56,920 nucleotides of DNA from Candidatus Bathyarchaeota archaeon. Its GTDB lineage: Archaea > Thermoproteota > Bathyarchaeia > Bathyarchaeales > Bathycorpusculaceae. A program made the translations under genes and the position numbers. Of the stretch, positions 8,944 through 17,931 are shown piece after piece. Below the pieces are notes generated by a model that saw only the letters and a program-made list of their open reading frames with translations, had not been told where the DNA came from and searched no databases. Location: contig PLTA01000047.1 of the NCBI GenBank assembly GCA_003164295.1, forward strand, positions 5,612-62,531, in the 5' to 3' direction. Within the stretch, counting starts at the first letter, position 1; each line of letters opens with the position of its first letter.

Positions 8944-10134
8944 ATGAGTAAATTTAGCCATGAGCGTCTTAGGATAGTACAGATAGTTTGGCGATTTCCT
9001 CCATCGGTTGGAGGAACAGAGACGGTTGTTTATGAAATATCTAAAGAATTGGCTCGAAGAGGTCACGAAGTTACGGTACTAACTATGGATTCTGTGGAAG
9101 GATGCCCAGCTGAGACAAGCCAGAAGGCTATTCTGGAAAACTTTGAGGTTATCCGATTTAAAGCTGATGTTAAAATAAAAGGATATGAAGTGTCTTCGTC
9201 CCTATTAAGCACGCTTCTAAAAATACCTGCAGATGTATTTCATGCTCATGGCTATTCCGTGTACTCTACCGACGCAGCAGCTCTGGTAGCAAGACTGCGT
9301 AAGATTCCTCTCATCCTGACTTCTCATGGTTCTTGGCAAGCCACATACCCGCTAAGTAGGTTAGTGCTGAAATTTTATGATCCGATTGTTTGGAGGCTTG
9401 ACTCCTTGATAGCTTCAAAATGCGTAGCTCTAACAGAATATCAGGCCAATATTTTCTTGAACATAGGTGTCCATAGGCATAGAATAGAAGTCGTTCCAAA
9501 CGGAATCAATTTAGACGATTACTTATTTCCTTTGCCTACTGAAAATATTGTCAAGGAATACGGTCTTGAAGGAAAACTAATTAGTTTCATTGGTGTTTTA
9601 AGTGAAAAGAAAGCATCCGCGTTAGTTCCTCTATTAAGAGCATTCAAGGAGTTAAGACCTGATTTTCCCGAGGCGAAAATTGTGATCATCGGTCCTGATT
9701 CTTATCGAGATGCCTACTTATCGAGACTAAAACATTTGGTTGATAGTTTGGGGCTAAATGAATCTGTTGTGTTTACCGGAAAAATAGTGGGGCAGCGTAA
9801 GATTATGCTTCTCTCCGCATCTTCAATCGGCCTTGTTCTTTCAACACAAGAAGCATTTCCTTTAACATGCTTAGAATTTATGTCTCTTGGCAAACCGGTC
9901 ATTGCATCAAGAGTAGGTGGGATACCTTACATAATTAAAGATGGATACAATGGTCTTTTGGTTGACAATGACCCCATCAGCATGAAGATTTCGCTAAGAA
10001 AACTGTTATCTGATCCTTCTTTTGCAAATAGACTCGGGAACAATGGAAGACAATTGGTTGTGTCTAAATATAATTGGAAGTCAATTGTTGATAGGCTCGA
10101 AAAAATTTACATGCATGCTGCTTCAGGTGAGTAA
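8944..10134 (+). CDS. GT4 glycosyltransferase
   Basis: A 396-aa GT-B enzyme. The N-terminal PPSVGGTETVVYEISKELAR loop and VFHAHGYSVYSTDAAALVAR belong to the acceptor domain. The donor domain has VVPNGINLDDY, SFIGVLSEKKASALVPLL, VIIGPD, and STQEAFPLTCLEFMSLGKPV, a variant of the EX7E signature (E-A-F-P-L-T-C-L-E). It continues the surface glycan series. The long gap upstream suggests its own promoter, but I saw no clear TATA element. Confidence 0.87.
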   Translation: MSKFSHERLRIVQIVWRFPPSVGGTETVVYEISKELARRGHEVTVLTMDSVEGCPAETSQKAILENFEVIRFKADVKIKGYEVSSSLLSTLLKIPADVFHAHGYSVYSTDAAALVARLRKIPLILTSHGSWQATYPLSRLVLKFYDPIVWRLDSLIASKCVALTEYQANIFLNIGVHRHRIEVVPNGINLDDYLFPLPTENIVKEYGLEGKLISFIGVLSEKKASALVPLLRAFKELRPDFPEAKIVIIGPDSYRDAYLSRLKHLVDSLGLNESVVFTGKIVGQRKIMLLSASSIGLVLSTQEAFPLTCLEFMSLGKPVIASRVGGIPYIIKDGYNGLLVDNDPISMKISLRKLLSDPSFANRLGNNGRQLVVSKYNWKSIVDRLEKIYMHAASGE

Positions 10135-10762
10135 TAAAATATTGATCAAATACTAAACTGTTCAAAACAAAAAACCTTAGGAAGCAGCGTGGCGCGCGGC
10201 ACTTTACAACATCCCGCCAGCGTTTTCGCCAGTCCAGATTTCCAGTATCGTCTTACTTAAGGAACTGCTTAATATCGCAATAACGAACAAGTTGCCTTTC
10301 CCTATGTGGTTCCTTTTCTGGAATTTCGTCGAAACGAAAAGTCAATTTCAAAATCCATCAAAAATCTGTTCAATTCATTTCTTTTCTAGCAAAAAGAAAG
10401 GAAGAACAAGGACTATTGGTATTCGAAAACAATACTTAGGAGCACACAAAATAGAAATAAGTTCTTCTGCTAATTTTATATCTTTCACTTACTTAAAGAG
10501 TTCTTGGAAAAGATAACTGTCCCCAATAAATAGTTCCCAGACAACATGCCTTGCGAATGAGCAAATTTAATGGAAACTTCAAAAGATCTTGCTTAAATCA
10601 ACTATTGAATAATTAATGAATCAAAGAATGTGCTCAGAGGGAACTGTGCCACAAATGCCCGCCTCATCGAAAGAACAAATCAAATAATAACATTTGCCGT
10701 GCTCACCAGAGCGCGTGCTAAATGAATTTTGAAGTACGAAAAAACTTTGCCCGGTCATAATC
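10135..10762. other. gene-free interval
   Basis: About 630 bases with no supported gene. A 74-codon frame at 10292-10516 has no ribosome site and an atypical composition (Lys/Ser/Phe runs), so I leave it out. The only local oddities are GCGCG-rich patches near 10190 and 10708. Confidence 0.4.
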
Positions 10763-12412
10763 ATGAAATCTAACAATACAATCTATATCCTTGTATCTGC
10801 GGCGTTGATAGCTATCCCTCTGCTCGTGTATTGCACGTCAGAATATATTGATCCTTTTACTTTTTCGGGAGCATCACTAGCTCAGGTCATAAATCAAAGT
10901 GGTCACATCACTATTAATCCATTTAAAGACATCATTGCAGGGGGGTGGCAAGAGGGGGTTAATTCTTTATCTGTTCGATTATTCAGTCCGATTCTTATCT
11001 CCATAACATCCACTTTCTCAGGAATAAGCATTTCAAACTTAGAGCTTTTGCCGTTGAATGCTCTGCTTATGTCGATTATCGTTTACGCTTTGACTAAGCG
11101 AGTTTTCGGAAGCAAAATACTCCCTATTTTTCTTGTTTTATATTTCTTTTCAAGTTTTCCAACCACTACTTTGAATATGACGTACCTTTCATTAGGCAGA
11201 ACGTTGATTTTTTTCTACATTCTCGTTATGACAATAATGCCTCTGAATGATAGAAAGACTACACTTATTCTCTTCACAATATTTTCGGCTGGTGCTTTGA
11301 CTTACTATCACAGTGAGCTAATGATTATGCTCTTCACTTTTATTCCGGCGGCAATATACATACTAAACCTGAAACTCAAAATTTCGAAGAGAATTAGACC
11401 TTCGTTATTTTACCTTGCTTTGTCGTATTTGGGAATTTTCCTCGGGCTTGATTTCATAGTTTATCAATACTTAAGTTGGGGTGGATTTGGCACTGGTATC
11501 AACTTCCTTCTTGGGTATGCACATTATCTATCTTCTACACTCGCAAGTGGCGGAAATTCTGGTTATCTTTCTGCCTACGCAGGAAATTCAATATGGCCCA
11601 TAATGAGGCTTAATTCACTAGTGGAAATTTCTTTTTCAATTCTTCCTCTGCTAGTTTATTTGTCACTTGCTGCTGTTCATTTTGCCCCAAAGAAGCTAAG
11701 GAGATCCAACAATGACTTGTTCACTTATATCACCGAACGATTGAAAAAATACCCATATGTATTTTTAGGCTTTATTGCAATCGGGATAGCTTGGGCTTTT
11801 GTTTACTTACTCTTAAGTTACATTGACATTGGAGATATTTACTGGTACTTCTCTATTCCGTCAATAATGGTTATCCTGTCAATAGCTAGTTATTTTGGAA
11901 ATCACAGAAAAAGAGTTTTGAGGCTCTTCAAGTTTATTTTGCCAAGCCTTATTGTATTCGCATTGTTATTGAGTTCATTCTTAGCCGTTTACGTGTACGT
12001 TGCAGATAATCAGAATTCATATAAAAATCAGACATTTGGAATAAACGAATCTTCTCTAAACTTCATTGCTTTAAACTCCAACAATACAATACTAGCAGCC
12101 CAATCAACTAGTTTACAGGCACAAGCGTTTTACCAAGTAGTCCTGAGCGGAAAGTCTGATCAAATTAGCGTTATTGCTCTTGACGCTACTCAATTCGAGG
12201 CATTGGAAAATGGAACTAATCTGAATTCGGACGCAACGACCATAATCATTCCCAACTCTGTAACTACTAACACACTACTCGGCAACTTTGGGGTGGCAAT
12301 TATGCCGCCACAACCTAATTTTTTTGATTCTGTGAACAAACAGGCAGATTTGAATAAAATTTACGATGATGGAAACAATGTTATTTACGCCGTCAAGCAA
12401 TCACCCCCATAG
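10763..12412 (+). CDS. polytopic membrane protein of the surface-glycan region
   Basis: A 549-aa protein with roughly ten to twelve transmembrane helices from residue 6 to about 415, then an extracytoplasmic C-terminal domain of about 130 aa with several N-x-S/T sequons. A luminal loop after the first helix (FTFSGASLAQVINQSGHITINPFKDII) and the topology resemble GT-C or O-antigen polymerase-like proteins. I see no intact signature such as DxD or WWDYG. Given its place after glycosyltransferases, a lipid-linked glycan polymerase, ligase or GT-C transferase is plausible but unproven. Confidence 0.65.
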   Translation: MKSNNTIYILVSAALIAIPLLVYCTSEYIDPFTFSGASLAQVINQSGHITINPFKDIIAGGWQEGVNSLSVRLFSPILISITSTFSGISISNLELLPLNALLMSIIVYALTKRVFGSKILPIFLVLYFFSSFPTTTLNMTYLSLGRTLIFFYILVMTIMPLNDRKTTLILFTIFSAGALTYYHSELMIMLFTFIPAAIYILNLKLKISKRIRPSLFYLALSYLGIFLGLDFIVYQYLSWGGFGTGINFLLGYAHYLSSTLASGGNSGYLSAYAGNSIWPIMRLNSLVEISFSILPLLVYLSLAAVHFAPKKLRRSNNDLFTYITERLKKYPYVFLGFIAIGIAWAFVYLLLSYIDIGDIYWYFSIPSIMVILSIASYFGNHRKRVLRLFKFILPSLIVFALLLSSFLAVYVYVADNQNSYKNQTFGINESSLNFIALNSNNTILAAQSTSLQAQAFYQVVLSGKSDQISVIALDATQFEALENGTNLNSDATTIIIPNSVTTNTLLGNFGVAIMPPQPNFFDSVNKQADLNKIYDDGNNVIYAVKQSPP

Positions 12413-12988
12413 CTGCACGCTCTTACCAGACAAAAACAATTACAAGAAGCGCGCGTGCGCTTTCCTTGAATGGTTTAAAAATGTTTAGAAGTCATATTTC
12501 TTGTTTAGTCCATGATTTAAAATGAGAACTCTGAATGGGAACTGTCCAAATGAGACGAATTTTAGTCCTATTGAAAAAATGACAAAACGGTTGAGTTCAT
12601 AAGCTCCTTGGGGAAAGTTGGCGCAGCCCGCGATTCACGTTATATTCCCTGAATCTTTAGTCCTGAATGACTTAGACGATACTTCAGAAATGATACTATT
12701 ACTTATGAGCATTGGGCGAACGGATTAAACAAAATGATCGCTAATCGTTATCTGCATATCCTTCAAGAAAACGATTGAAAATTGAGTATTTGGATTTAAT
12801 GTTTCGTCTAATATAAAGTCGCGTGTGCATTGACGTTTTCTTAGGGTCCCGTTTATCTCTGGTTTGAAAGAGTATTTTACGGTCAACCTTTATAATATTC
12901 TATGAAAAGAGGGCTCTTTTTAAAAGGTTAATAATGTGGCGGCTCAAATTTCTTAATCGGCATACTTTCACCTATGTGTTTTCGCGTT
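12413..12988. other. gene-free interval between convergent genes
   Basis: Holds the 3' flanks of the membrane protein (plus strand) and the beta-helix protein (minus strand). No convincing ORF, RNA or repeat was seen. A CG-rich patch (GCGCGCGTGCGC, about 12449-12460) lies just beyond the membrane-protein stop. Confidence 0.4.
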
Positions 12989-14443
12989 TTAGGTTATTAA
13001 TGTATTTGTTCCATCATTTAATATATTCTGTTTGGTATTACCAGCTCCGTAATTTACATCCATAATCTGGGTATTCATTACGGTATTCGTTATCTCGATA
13101 CCATAAGCACCATTTCCTGAAAAGTTGCCACCATTAATAAAGGTCTCGTTAACAGTTATCTCGCTGAAGTAGCTATACAGAGCAAGTCCATCGTTTGCAA
13201 CATTATTAATACCTGTGCAATTTACGAGGTTTATATTGGAGCAACCCACTGTTATAGTGGTTATTAGCCAACCCATAAGCAAGTTAGAGTTGCTTTGGCT
13301 ATTGTTAAATGTGCAGTTTGAGCTGTCTTGAATAAAAATTCCTACACCGTCTCCTGGCGTTATTTGTCCACTGTTATACGAGACCAAACTATACGCCATT
13401 ATACCTTGGCAGCCGCTAATATGAATACCGTGATCTCCCGAGTTGTTACTCGTAATATTTTGAATAGAAACATTTGAAGAAGACTCTATATCATAATTAT
13501 GGTTGTATGCTCCGTACGCATAGAGGTTTTCCAATGTTAGATTTTGGCAATAATTCAATGTGAAGTCATTTGTTGCTTGGCTGCTGTAAACGCTGCAATT
13601 GGCTATCAACCCGTTGGAACAGTTTTCTCCTTGATCTTCAGGAGCGTTTTGATTTTGATTGGTAACTATAATGCCGCTTGAACCCGTCACATTAACAAAT
13701 ATGTTAGTTATGGAAAAGTCGGTTACGCAATGAAACGCAAGACTATCACTTGTGTCGTCTCCACCTACTAATCCGCAACCGTAAGTTTGAACGTTATTTA
13801 TAACGTAATTAGTGTTATTGTAAGTGGGATTGTACTCTTGGTTTACTATGAGAGCTTCGGCGTATGTGCCGTTGACTTTGACATTGTCTAAGGTGAAATA
13901 GTTTACATTTTCAAGCCATATTCCTGTAGCCATATAAGTTGGACTGTTTCCATTTATTGTGAATCCATCAAGGGTGATGTTTGAGTTAGAGCTGGCGTCA
14001 TTATCAAATACTCCGCTAACCCAGTCGATTCCAGTGTAATATGACATGTCTGCAGCTACATCAAAATTGGTGGTGTCTATACCTGACCCAACAAAAGTGA
14101 CGTTAGAATGAAGCAGAATAGGCGCGGTCAAGTAATAGTTGCCTGGTTCAACGAAAAAAGTTTGCCCAGACGCCATCACGTAATTGAAGACGAAAGAGGC
14201 GTTTGTGCTTGAGTAGACTACGCTACCATTGGAACTAATTGCCTCGTACCCGCCTGAACCGTTGATTTTAAAAACAAAATCGTAGTTCGAAGGCAAACTG
14301 GGGCTAATCGTCCCAGCTGAGGGTATGAGCATGCTCACAGATAAACTGGCAACAGCTGAACTGCCAGCTATCAAAAATTCAGAGCTGAAAATTATCATCA
14401 CAAAGAGGATAATCGCGAGCAAGCGCGTAAAACGCAATTTCAA
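12989..14443 (-). CDS. secreted right-handed parallel beta-helix protein
   Basis: A 484-aa protein starting at TTG behind GGTGATC. An N-terminal signal helix (residues 6-35) is followed by repeated short strands with the pectate-lyase-like PbH1 rhythm: VEPGNYYLTAPILLHSNVTF, SNITLDGFTINGNSPTYMAT, NLTLENLYAYGAYNHNYDI, SNVSIQNITSNNSGDHGIHI and others. Asn-rich ladders and many N-glycosylation sequons fill the coil. This fold is shared by polysaccharide lyases, epimerases and archaeal surface proteins. No catalytic residues can be assigned, so it could be an enzyme acting on the neighbouring glycan or an S-layer component. Confidence 0.78.
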   Translation of the reverse strand: MKLRFTRLLAIILFVMIIFSSEFLIAGSSAVASLSVSMLIPSAGTISPSLPSNYDFVFKINGSGGYEAISSNGSVVYSSTNASFVFNYVMASGQTFFVEPGNYYLTAPILLHSNVTFVGSGIDTTNFDVAADMSYYTGIDWVSGVFDNDASSNSNITLDGFTINGNSPTYMATGIWLENVNYFTLDNVKVNGTYAEALIVNQEYNPTYNNTNYVINNVQTYGCGLVGGDDTSDSLAFHCVTDFSITNIFVNVTGSSGIIVTNQNQNAPEDQGENCSNGLIANCSVYSSQATNDFTLNYCQNLTLENLYAYGAYNHNYDIESSSNVSIQNITSNNSGDHGIHISGCQGIMAYSLVSYNSGQITPGDGVGIFIQDSSNCTFNNSQSNSNLLMGWLITTITVGCSNINLVNCTGINNVANDGLALYSYFSEITVNETFINGGNFSGNGAYGIEITNTVMNTQIMDVNYGAGNTKQNILNDGTNTLIT

Positions 14444-14500
14444 TCACTGATCACCCAACGCCCTCATCACATGTATGTTATAGTATGACTTATGACACAA

Positions 14501-14510
14501 TAATATAAAG
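14501..14510 (-). promoter_or_regulatory. TATA-like promoter of the beta-helix gene
   Basis: CTTTATATTA on the minus strand lies about 60 bases before the TTG start, the expected distance for an archaeal TATA box with a short leader. Position and sequence only. Confidence 0.4.
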
Positions 14511-14715
14511 TTGCTGAAGCCTAAAACCACGAATCACTAAATTCGACCCTAATCCTCTTATAACGGCGAAACTCACTTTATTACGGCCCTACAAACCCTA
14601 ACAATAAACAAAAAATACTCCGAACCGCAGTCCTGATCAGGACATTTTGTTCCTATTAACAGAATGATCTCCATAATCATCAAAGCTAAAAAATAAACGT
14701 GGAGGGTCAACCGAA

Positions 14716-15363
14716 GTGACAAAAAAATCAAGCCAGACTACAAAAGATCAAATCAAAGACATTATCATCCAAACAGTCAAGAAAGAAAAACCCGAAACCG
14801 CAAAACAGTTATTCGCCCTAATGCAAGAACAGTATGCTATACCGCCAAAACAAACAACCAACCTACTTGTTGAACTGGAAAAAGAAGATCGCCTACACTT
14901 CACCAGGCACGAACCTCCAACACCCGCATCCGCAAAAGGATATGTTGTTTCAAAACAAGCAACGTGGTACTGGATAACAATCGCCTTTATCATAGTCACT
15001 GCAATAATCTTGTTCACTATACCCAACACCGCTTACCCCTTAGTCTACCTGCGCTCGACACTCAGCATCATTTTCGTTCTGTTTTTGCCTGGCTTCACGT
15101 TCATAGACGCCGTGTATCCAGGTAAAGGGCCCTTCAAGACATCGTCAGAGAACATGGACACAATAGAACGTGTTGCACTAAGTTTCGGAATGAGCATAGT
15201 GATTGTGCCCACAGTTGGTTTAATATTGAACTATACACCATGGGGGATACGGTTGACGCCTATAACCTTGAGCCTGATAGCTTTAACAGTTGTTTTTGCC
15301 ACGGTGGCAATGCTCCGAGAACAACTAACAAAACTGGATCGCCCAGCCCAGGAAAAACACTGA
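14716..15363 (+). CDS. DUF1616-family membrane protein (membrane half)
   Basis: A 215-aa protein starting at GTG behind GGAGGGTC. The N-terminal 80 residues are a cytoplasmic winged-helix-like domain (IQTVKKEKPETAKQLFALMQ). Four transmembrane helices follow (about 82-104, 112-132, 150-175, 180-200), with DUF1616 hallmarks LRSTLSIIFVLFLPGFTF and ERVALSFGMSIVIVPTVGL. The extracellular C-terminal domain usually fused to these helices is absent; a matching extracellular protein is encoded at 3469. Such proteins are found near archaeal glycosylation genes. Function unproven. Confidence 0.78.
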   Translation: MTKKSSQTTKDQIKDIIIQTVKKEKPETAKQLFALMQEQYAIPPKQTTNLLVELEKEDRLHFTRHEPPTPASAKGYVVSKQATWYWITIAFIIVTAIILFTIPNTAYPLVYLRSTLSIIFVLFLPGFTFIDAVYPGKGPFKTSSENMDTIERVALSFGMSIVIVPTVGLILNYTPWGIRLTPITLSLIALTVVFATVAMLREQLTKLDRPAQEKH

Positions 15364-15547
15364 ATCACGGATCAAACAAAAAGTTCTTTGACGCAACCTG
15401 CTTTTCCCGTAAAATAAATGTTGAGGAGCGACGAGAAAAAGAAATGAGCAAAAACCAAACATTAGATCGGGGTGGTGTTCGATTTTTGGATAAATCTTAT
15501 TATCTTGAGCAAGCAGTAAAAGAACTCTAATCAAGAGTGATCTGAGA

Positions 15548-16327
15548 ATGCCCGAACCAAAACGAAAGAATTTTAGTCGCATAATCATTTTCACCATGCT
15601 ATCGCTAGGCGTCGTGATAGTGGCGACTTCCGCGTTTTATAGTTCAACGTATTTAGCATTACTTGGTGTGGCAATTATCTTCTGGGGAGTCATACTCCTA
15701 TATGTAACCCCTTCCAAACATGTGCCCTTAACATTGCTGAACGCTTCCGCCGAAGCGACCTCAGCCAACATCGAACGACTAATCTCTGAACTGAACTTAT
15801 CCGAGAAAGGTGTCTACTTGCCTCCCAAAAACCTCAAGAATACCGAGTCCAGCCTTATATTCATCCCTAAAACATCCAAAACCCCGCTACCACAACCTGA
15901 AGAGACAAATGAAAAACTACTCTCAAACGAAAAAACTGGCGCGCTCATTTACGTCACTCCGCCCGGATGGGCTCTTTCACGTCTCTTCGAAGAGGAGCTG
16001 GGCTTTTCATTCACAAAAACTGATCTCAACCAAATTCAAACTAAACTTCCAAAAATACTCGTCGAAGGCATGGAACTCGCGGAAAAAGCAGAAATCCAAA
16101 TCCAAGGTAACACAGTCACTGTGGAAATAACCGGCAGCGTACTCGACGAAATTTGCAGGCAAACTGATTCCCAACCAAAAACCCATAAGCAAGTCGGCTG
16201 CTTTTTGAGCAGTGCAATCGCCTGCGCCTTAGCCAAATCTACAGGCAAACCGGTAACTATCCAAAACGAAACTCGCAACCAAGAAACCAAAACCACCCAG
16301 ATAGAATATGAAATGCTTGAGGGATAA
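15548..16327 (+). CDS. conserved membrane protein with cytoplasmic domain
   Basis: A 259-aa protein with two adjacent transmembrane helices (about 11-32 and 35-55). The C-terminal cytoplasmic domain contains a conserved-looking block, LIYVTPPGWALSRLFEEELG, and later QVGCFLSSAIACALAKSTGKPV, which resembles a dimeric alpha/beta fold. A lipid-associated or regulatory role for the neighbouring surface system is possible, but I know no defined function. A small hydrophobic frame follows directly in the same phase after its TAA. Confidence 0.6.
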   Translation: MPEPKRKNFSRIIIFTMLSLGVVIVATSAFYSSTYLALLGVAIIFWGVILLYVTPSKHVPLTLLNASAEATSANIERLISELNLSEKGVYLPPKNLKNTESSLIFIPKTSKTPLPQPEETNEKLLSNEKTGALIYVTPPGWALSRLFEEELGFSFTKTDLNQIQTKLPKILVEGMELAEKAEIQIQGNTVTVEITGSVLDEICRQTDSQPKTHKQVGCFLSSAIACALAKSTGKPVTIQNETRNQETKTTQIEYEMLEG

Positions 16328-16330
16328 ACT

Positions 16331-16540
16331 ATTCAGCTTCCGCCTTTAACCTTCTCAGACCTTATCTTACTGCTTGCCGTAGCCACCATCGTTCTTTTCA
16401 TCACGGCTGAACTTGCATCGCCCCATTACGGCCTAACAAACCTCACTATAAACAAGAAAAAATTACGGAACGCAGCTTTCACTATCGGCACACTATTTTT
16501 AATAACCATTGTCATCAGAATAATTGAAATAATAGCTTAG
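16331..16540 (+). CDS. small two-helix membrane protein, start unclear
   Basis: A 69-residue open frame with two transmembrane helices (FSDLILLLAVATIVLFITA and AAFTIGTLFLITIVIRIIEI), separated by ASPHYGLTNLTINKKKLRN. It has no ATG, GTG or TTG. It opens with ATT one codon after the previous gene's TAA and in the same phase. It could start at ATT, be read through from the upstream gene, or be a relic of a longer fused protein. The regular hydrophobic pattern suggests real coding. Confidence 0.45.
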   Translation: MQLPPLTFSDLILLLAVATIVLFITAELASPHYGLTNLTINKKKLRNAAFTIGTLFLITIVIRIIEIIA

Positions 16541-16804
16541 CCCGCACCAAAGCGGTGCATGAGAAATTCGAAACGACCAAGAATCAATCCTAACATTCAA
16601 ATGAAAAACACACCTAAAAGTTATAATGAAAATAGTACGGCATAAAAAGCTCTTATAGTAAGATAAATCCTGCACTATACTCCGTTGGGAGAATACAGTC
16701 AACACCCATAACCCCACAGCTTACTCAGTTTAACAAGCATTAACCATAGTTTTTTGCAACAGCCGCCATCCTACGCGAATATCAGGCAAAAACTCAAGCC
16801 TTAA

Positions 16805-17013
16805 AAATCAGCACCTAAATGCTAAACTAAAAGGCGATTAACAAAACCGCTCTAATTTTCCAACCTCGATTCTAAGGGCGTACGCAAAAAACGTTTGCAT
16901 CGCCGACATTTTTTTGTTACTTTATTCTTGTTAGTCGTGACTATGTTAGTAATAGCGCTCTAAAAATAATTCAGGTTTAGCTTTTCGTTAATTTGGTTTT
17001 TGATTTTTTAGGT
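16805..17013 (+). repeat. dispersed repeat, long form (copy 1)
   Basis: Shares with 37346-37555 an upstream block (AAATCAGC..CCTAA, AAAAGGCG, AACAAAACCGC). It then carries the common core GTTTGCATCGCCGACATTTT, TTAGTCGTGACTATG and the tail TAATTCAGGTTTAG...GGTTTTTGATTTTT. The 12-base core TAGTCGTGACTA at 16932-16943 is a 5-2-5 palindrome. Same orientation as every other copy. It abuts the 3' end of the minus-strand nuclease gene. Confidence 0.75.
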
Positions 17014-17814
17014 TGTTTGTTTTTTAACCCAGTTGTGGAAGAGCTGTACTGATTCTGGCGGTAGTTTCGTTTCTACGTTTACGGGTAAATGTAATCTTTT
17101 GCTAAGAGTTTTTGTTAGAGCGTTAACGTATGGTGGGTATAGTTGGGTTTTGAAGGTCCATGAAAAACCTCCTTTGTCATCGATAAGCTTAGTGTATGGT
17201 TCTAGCCAACGAGTTGCAAATACAGGTGTAATTCCCAAGAAATCGCACATTTGTACCTTGATATCTACTTCTTTTTTGTCTACCATGGAAATGGTGTTTT
17301 TCACTTCCACGCCTATGGTTAACCTGCCTGAACGGTGTTCTGCAATAAAATCAAGATTGTTATTGCTCTTACTGTATTTTTTGTTTTTGTATTTGTTTGT
17401 GTGGACTCCAACGATTGTAAACCCCTGTTTTTGTAATTCTGCCTTAACTAAGCTCTCTAAGTATTCTCCATATTGTTTGGAGACATCTGGATTCGAGTAC
17501 TTGTCGATGAGTTTGCAGGTTGATTTAACATGCATATCACATGAGTGCTTGAACGTAGGGTTATCAAATTTTGTATTGTAGAGGAAAACAATCTTTTGCG
17601 CGTATTTTGTATCTGCGGTAGTCTTGGACAACCTATGTTCTCCCACCAGCTGCATGATTGCTTGATAAACTACATCATCAGAAAAATTTGTTTCCAGAAG
17701 CGTTTTAATCTGAGCGACATAGTATGGTTTCCTTTTTGCACGTCCGTATCTGTCTTCGAACAGTTCCATCACAGCTACTTTAGCGTAACGATTTTGGGGG
17801 TCAATACTCTGCAT
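17008..17814 (-). CDS. PD-(D/E)XK nuclease-like protein
   Basis: A 268-aa protein. Residues 1-90 look like a winged-helix domain (VVYQAIMQLVGEHRLSKTT). Residues 110-215 carry a restriction-endonuclease-like core: a conserved helix (YGEYLESLVKAELQKQGFTI), D155 in NNNLDFIAEH, and E170-V-K172 in LTIGVEVKN, giving the D...ExK active site of Holliday-junction-resolvase and Mrr-like enzymes. It would cleave DNA. It sits 117 bases downstream of the ParB/ABC/GNAT gene on the same strand and may belong to that module, although the gap allows independent expression. Confidence 0.7.
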   Translation of the reverse strand: MQSIDPQNRYAKVAVMELFEDRYGRAKRKPYYVAQIKTLLETNFSDDVVYQAIMQLVGEHRLSKTTADTKYAQKIVFLYNTKFDNPTFKHSCDMHVKSTCKLIDKYSNPDVSKQYGEYLESLVKAELQKQGFTIVGVHTNKYKNKKYSKSNNNLDFIAEHRSGRLTIGVEVKNTISMVDKKEVDIKVQMCDFLGITPVFATRWLEPYTKLIDDKGGFSWTFKTQLYPPYVNALTKTLSKRLHLPVNVETKLPPESVQLFHNWVKKQTT

Positions 17815-17931
17815 GGTTATAGGTCACCCTGACTTTTCTGCTAGCTGTTCGCCTATTTTGTCCATGATTATACGTAAATAGCAAAGTTACTTTCAATCCC
17901 CTACTTGTCTGGCTTCCAAGGCTGATTGCGA

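Noticed and set aside
14748..15029. Antisense frame within the DUF1616 gene
   Set aside because: Shadow of a well-supported membrane protein on the other strand.
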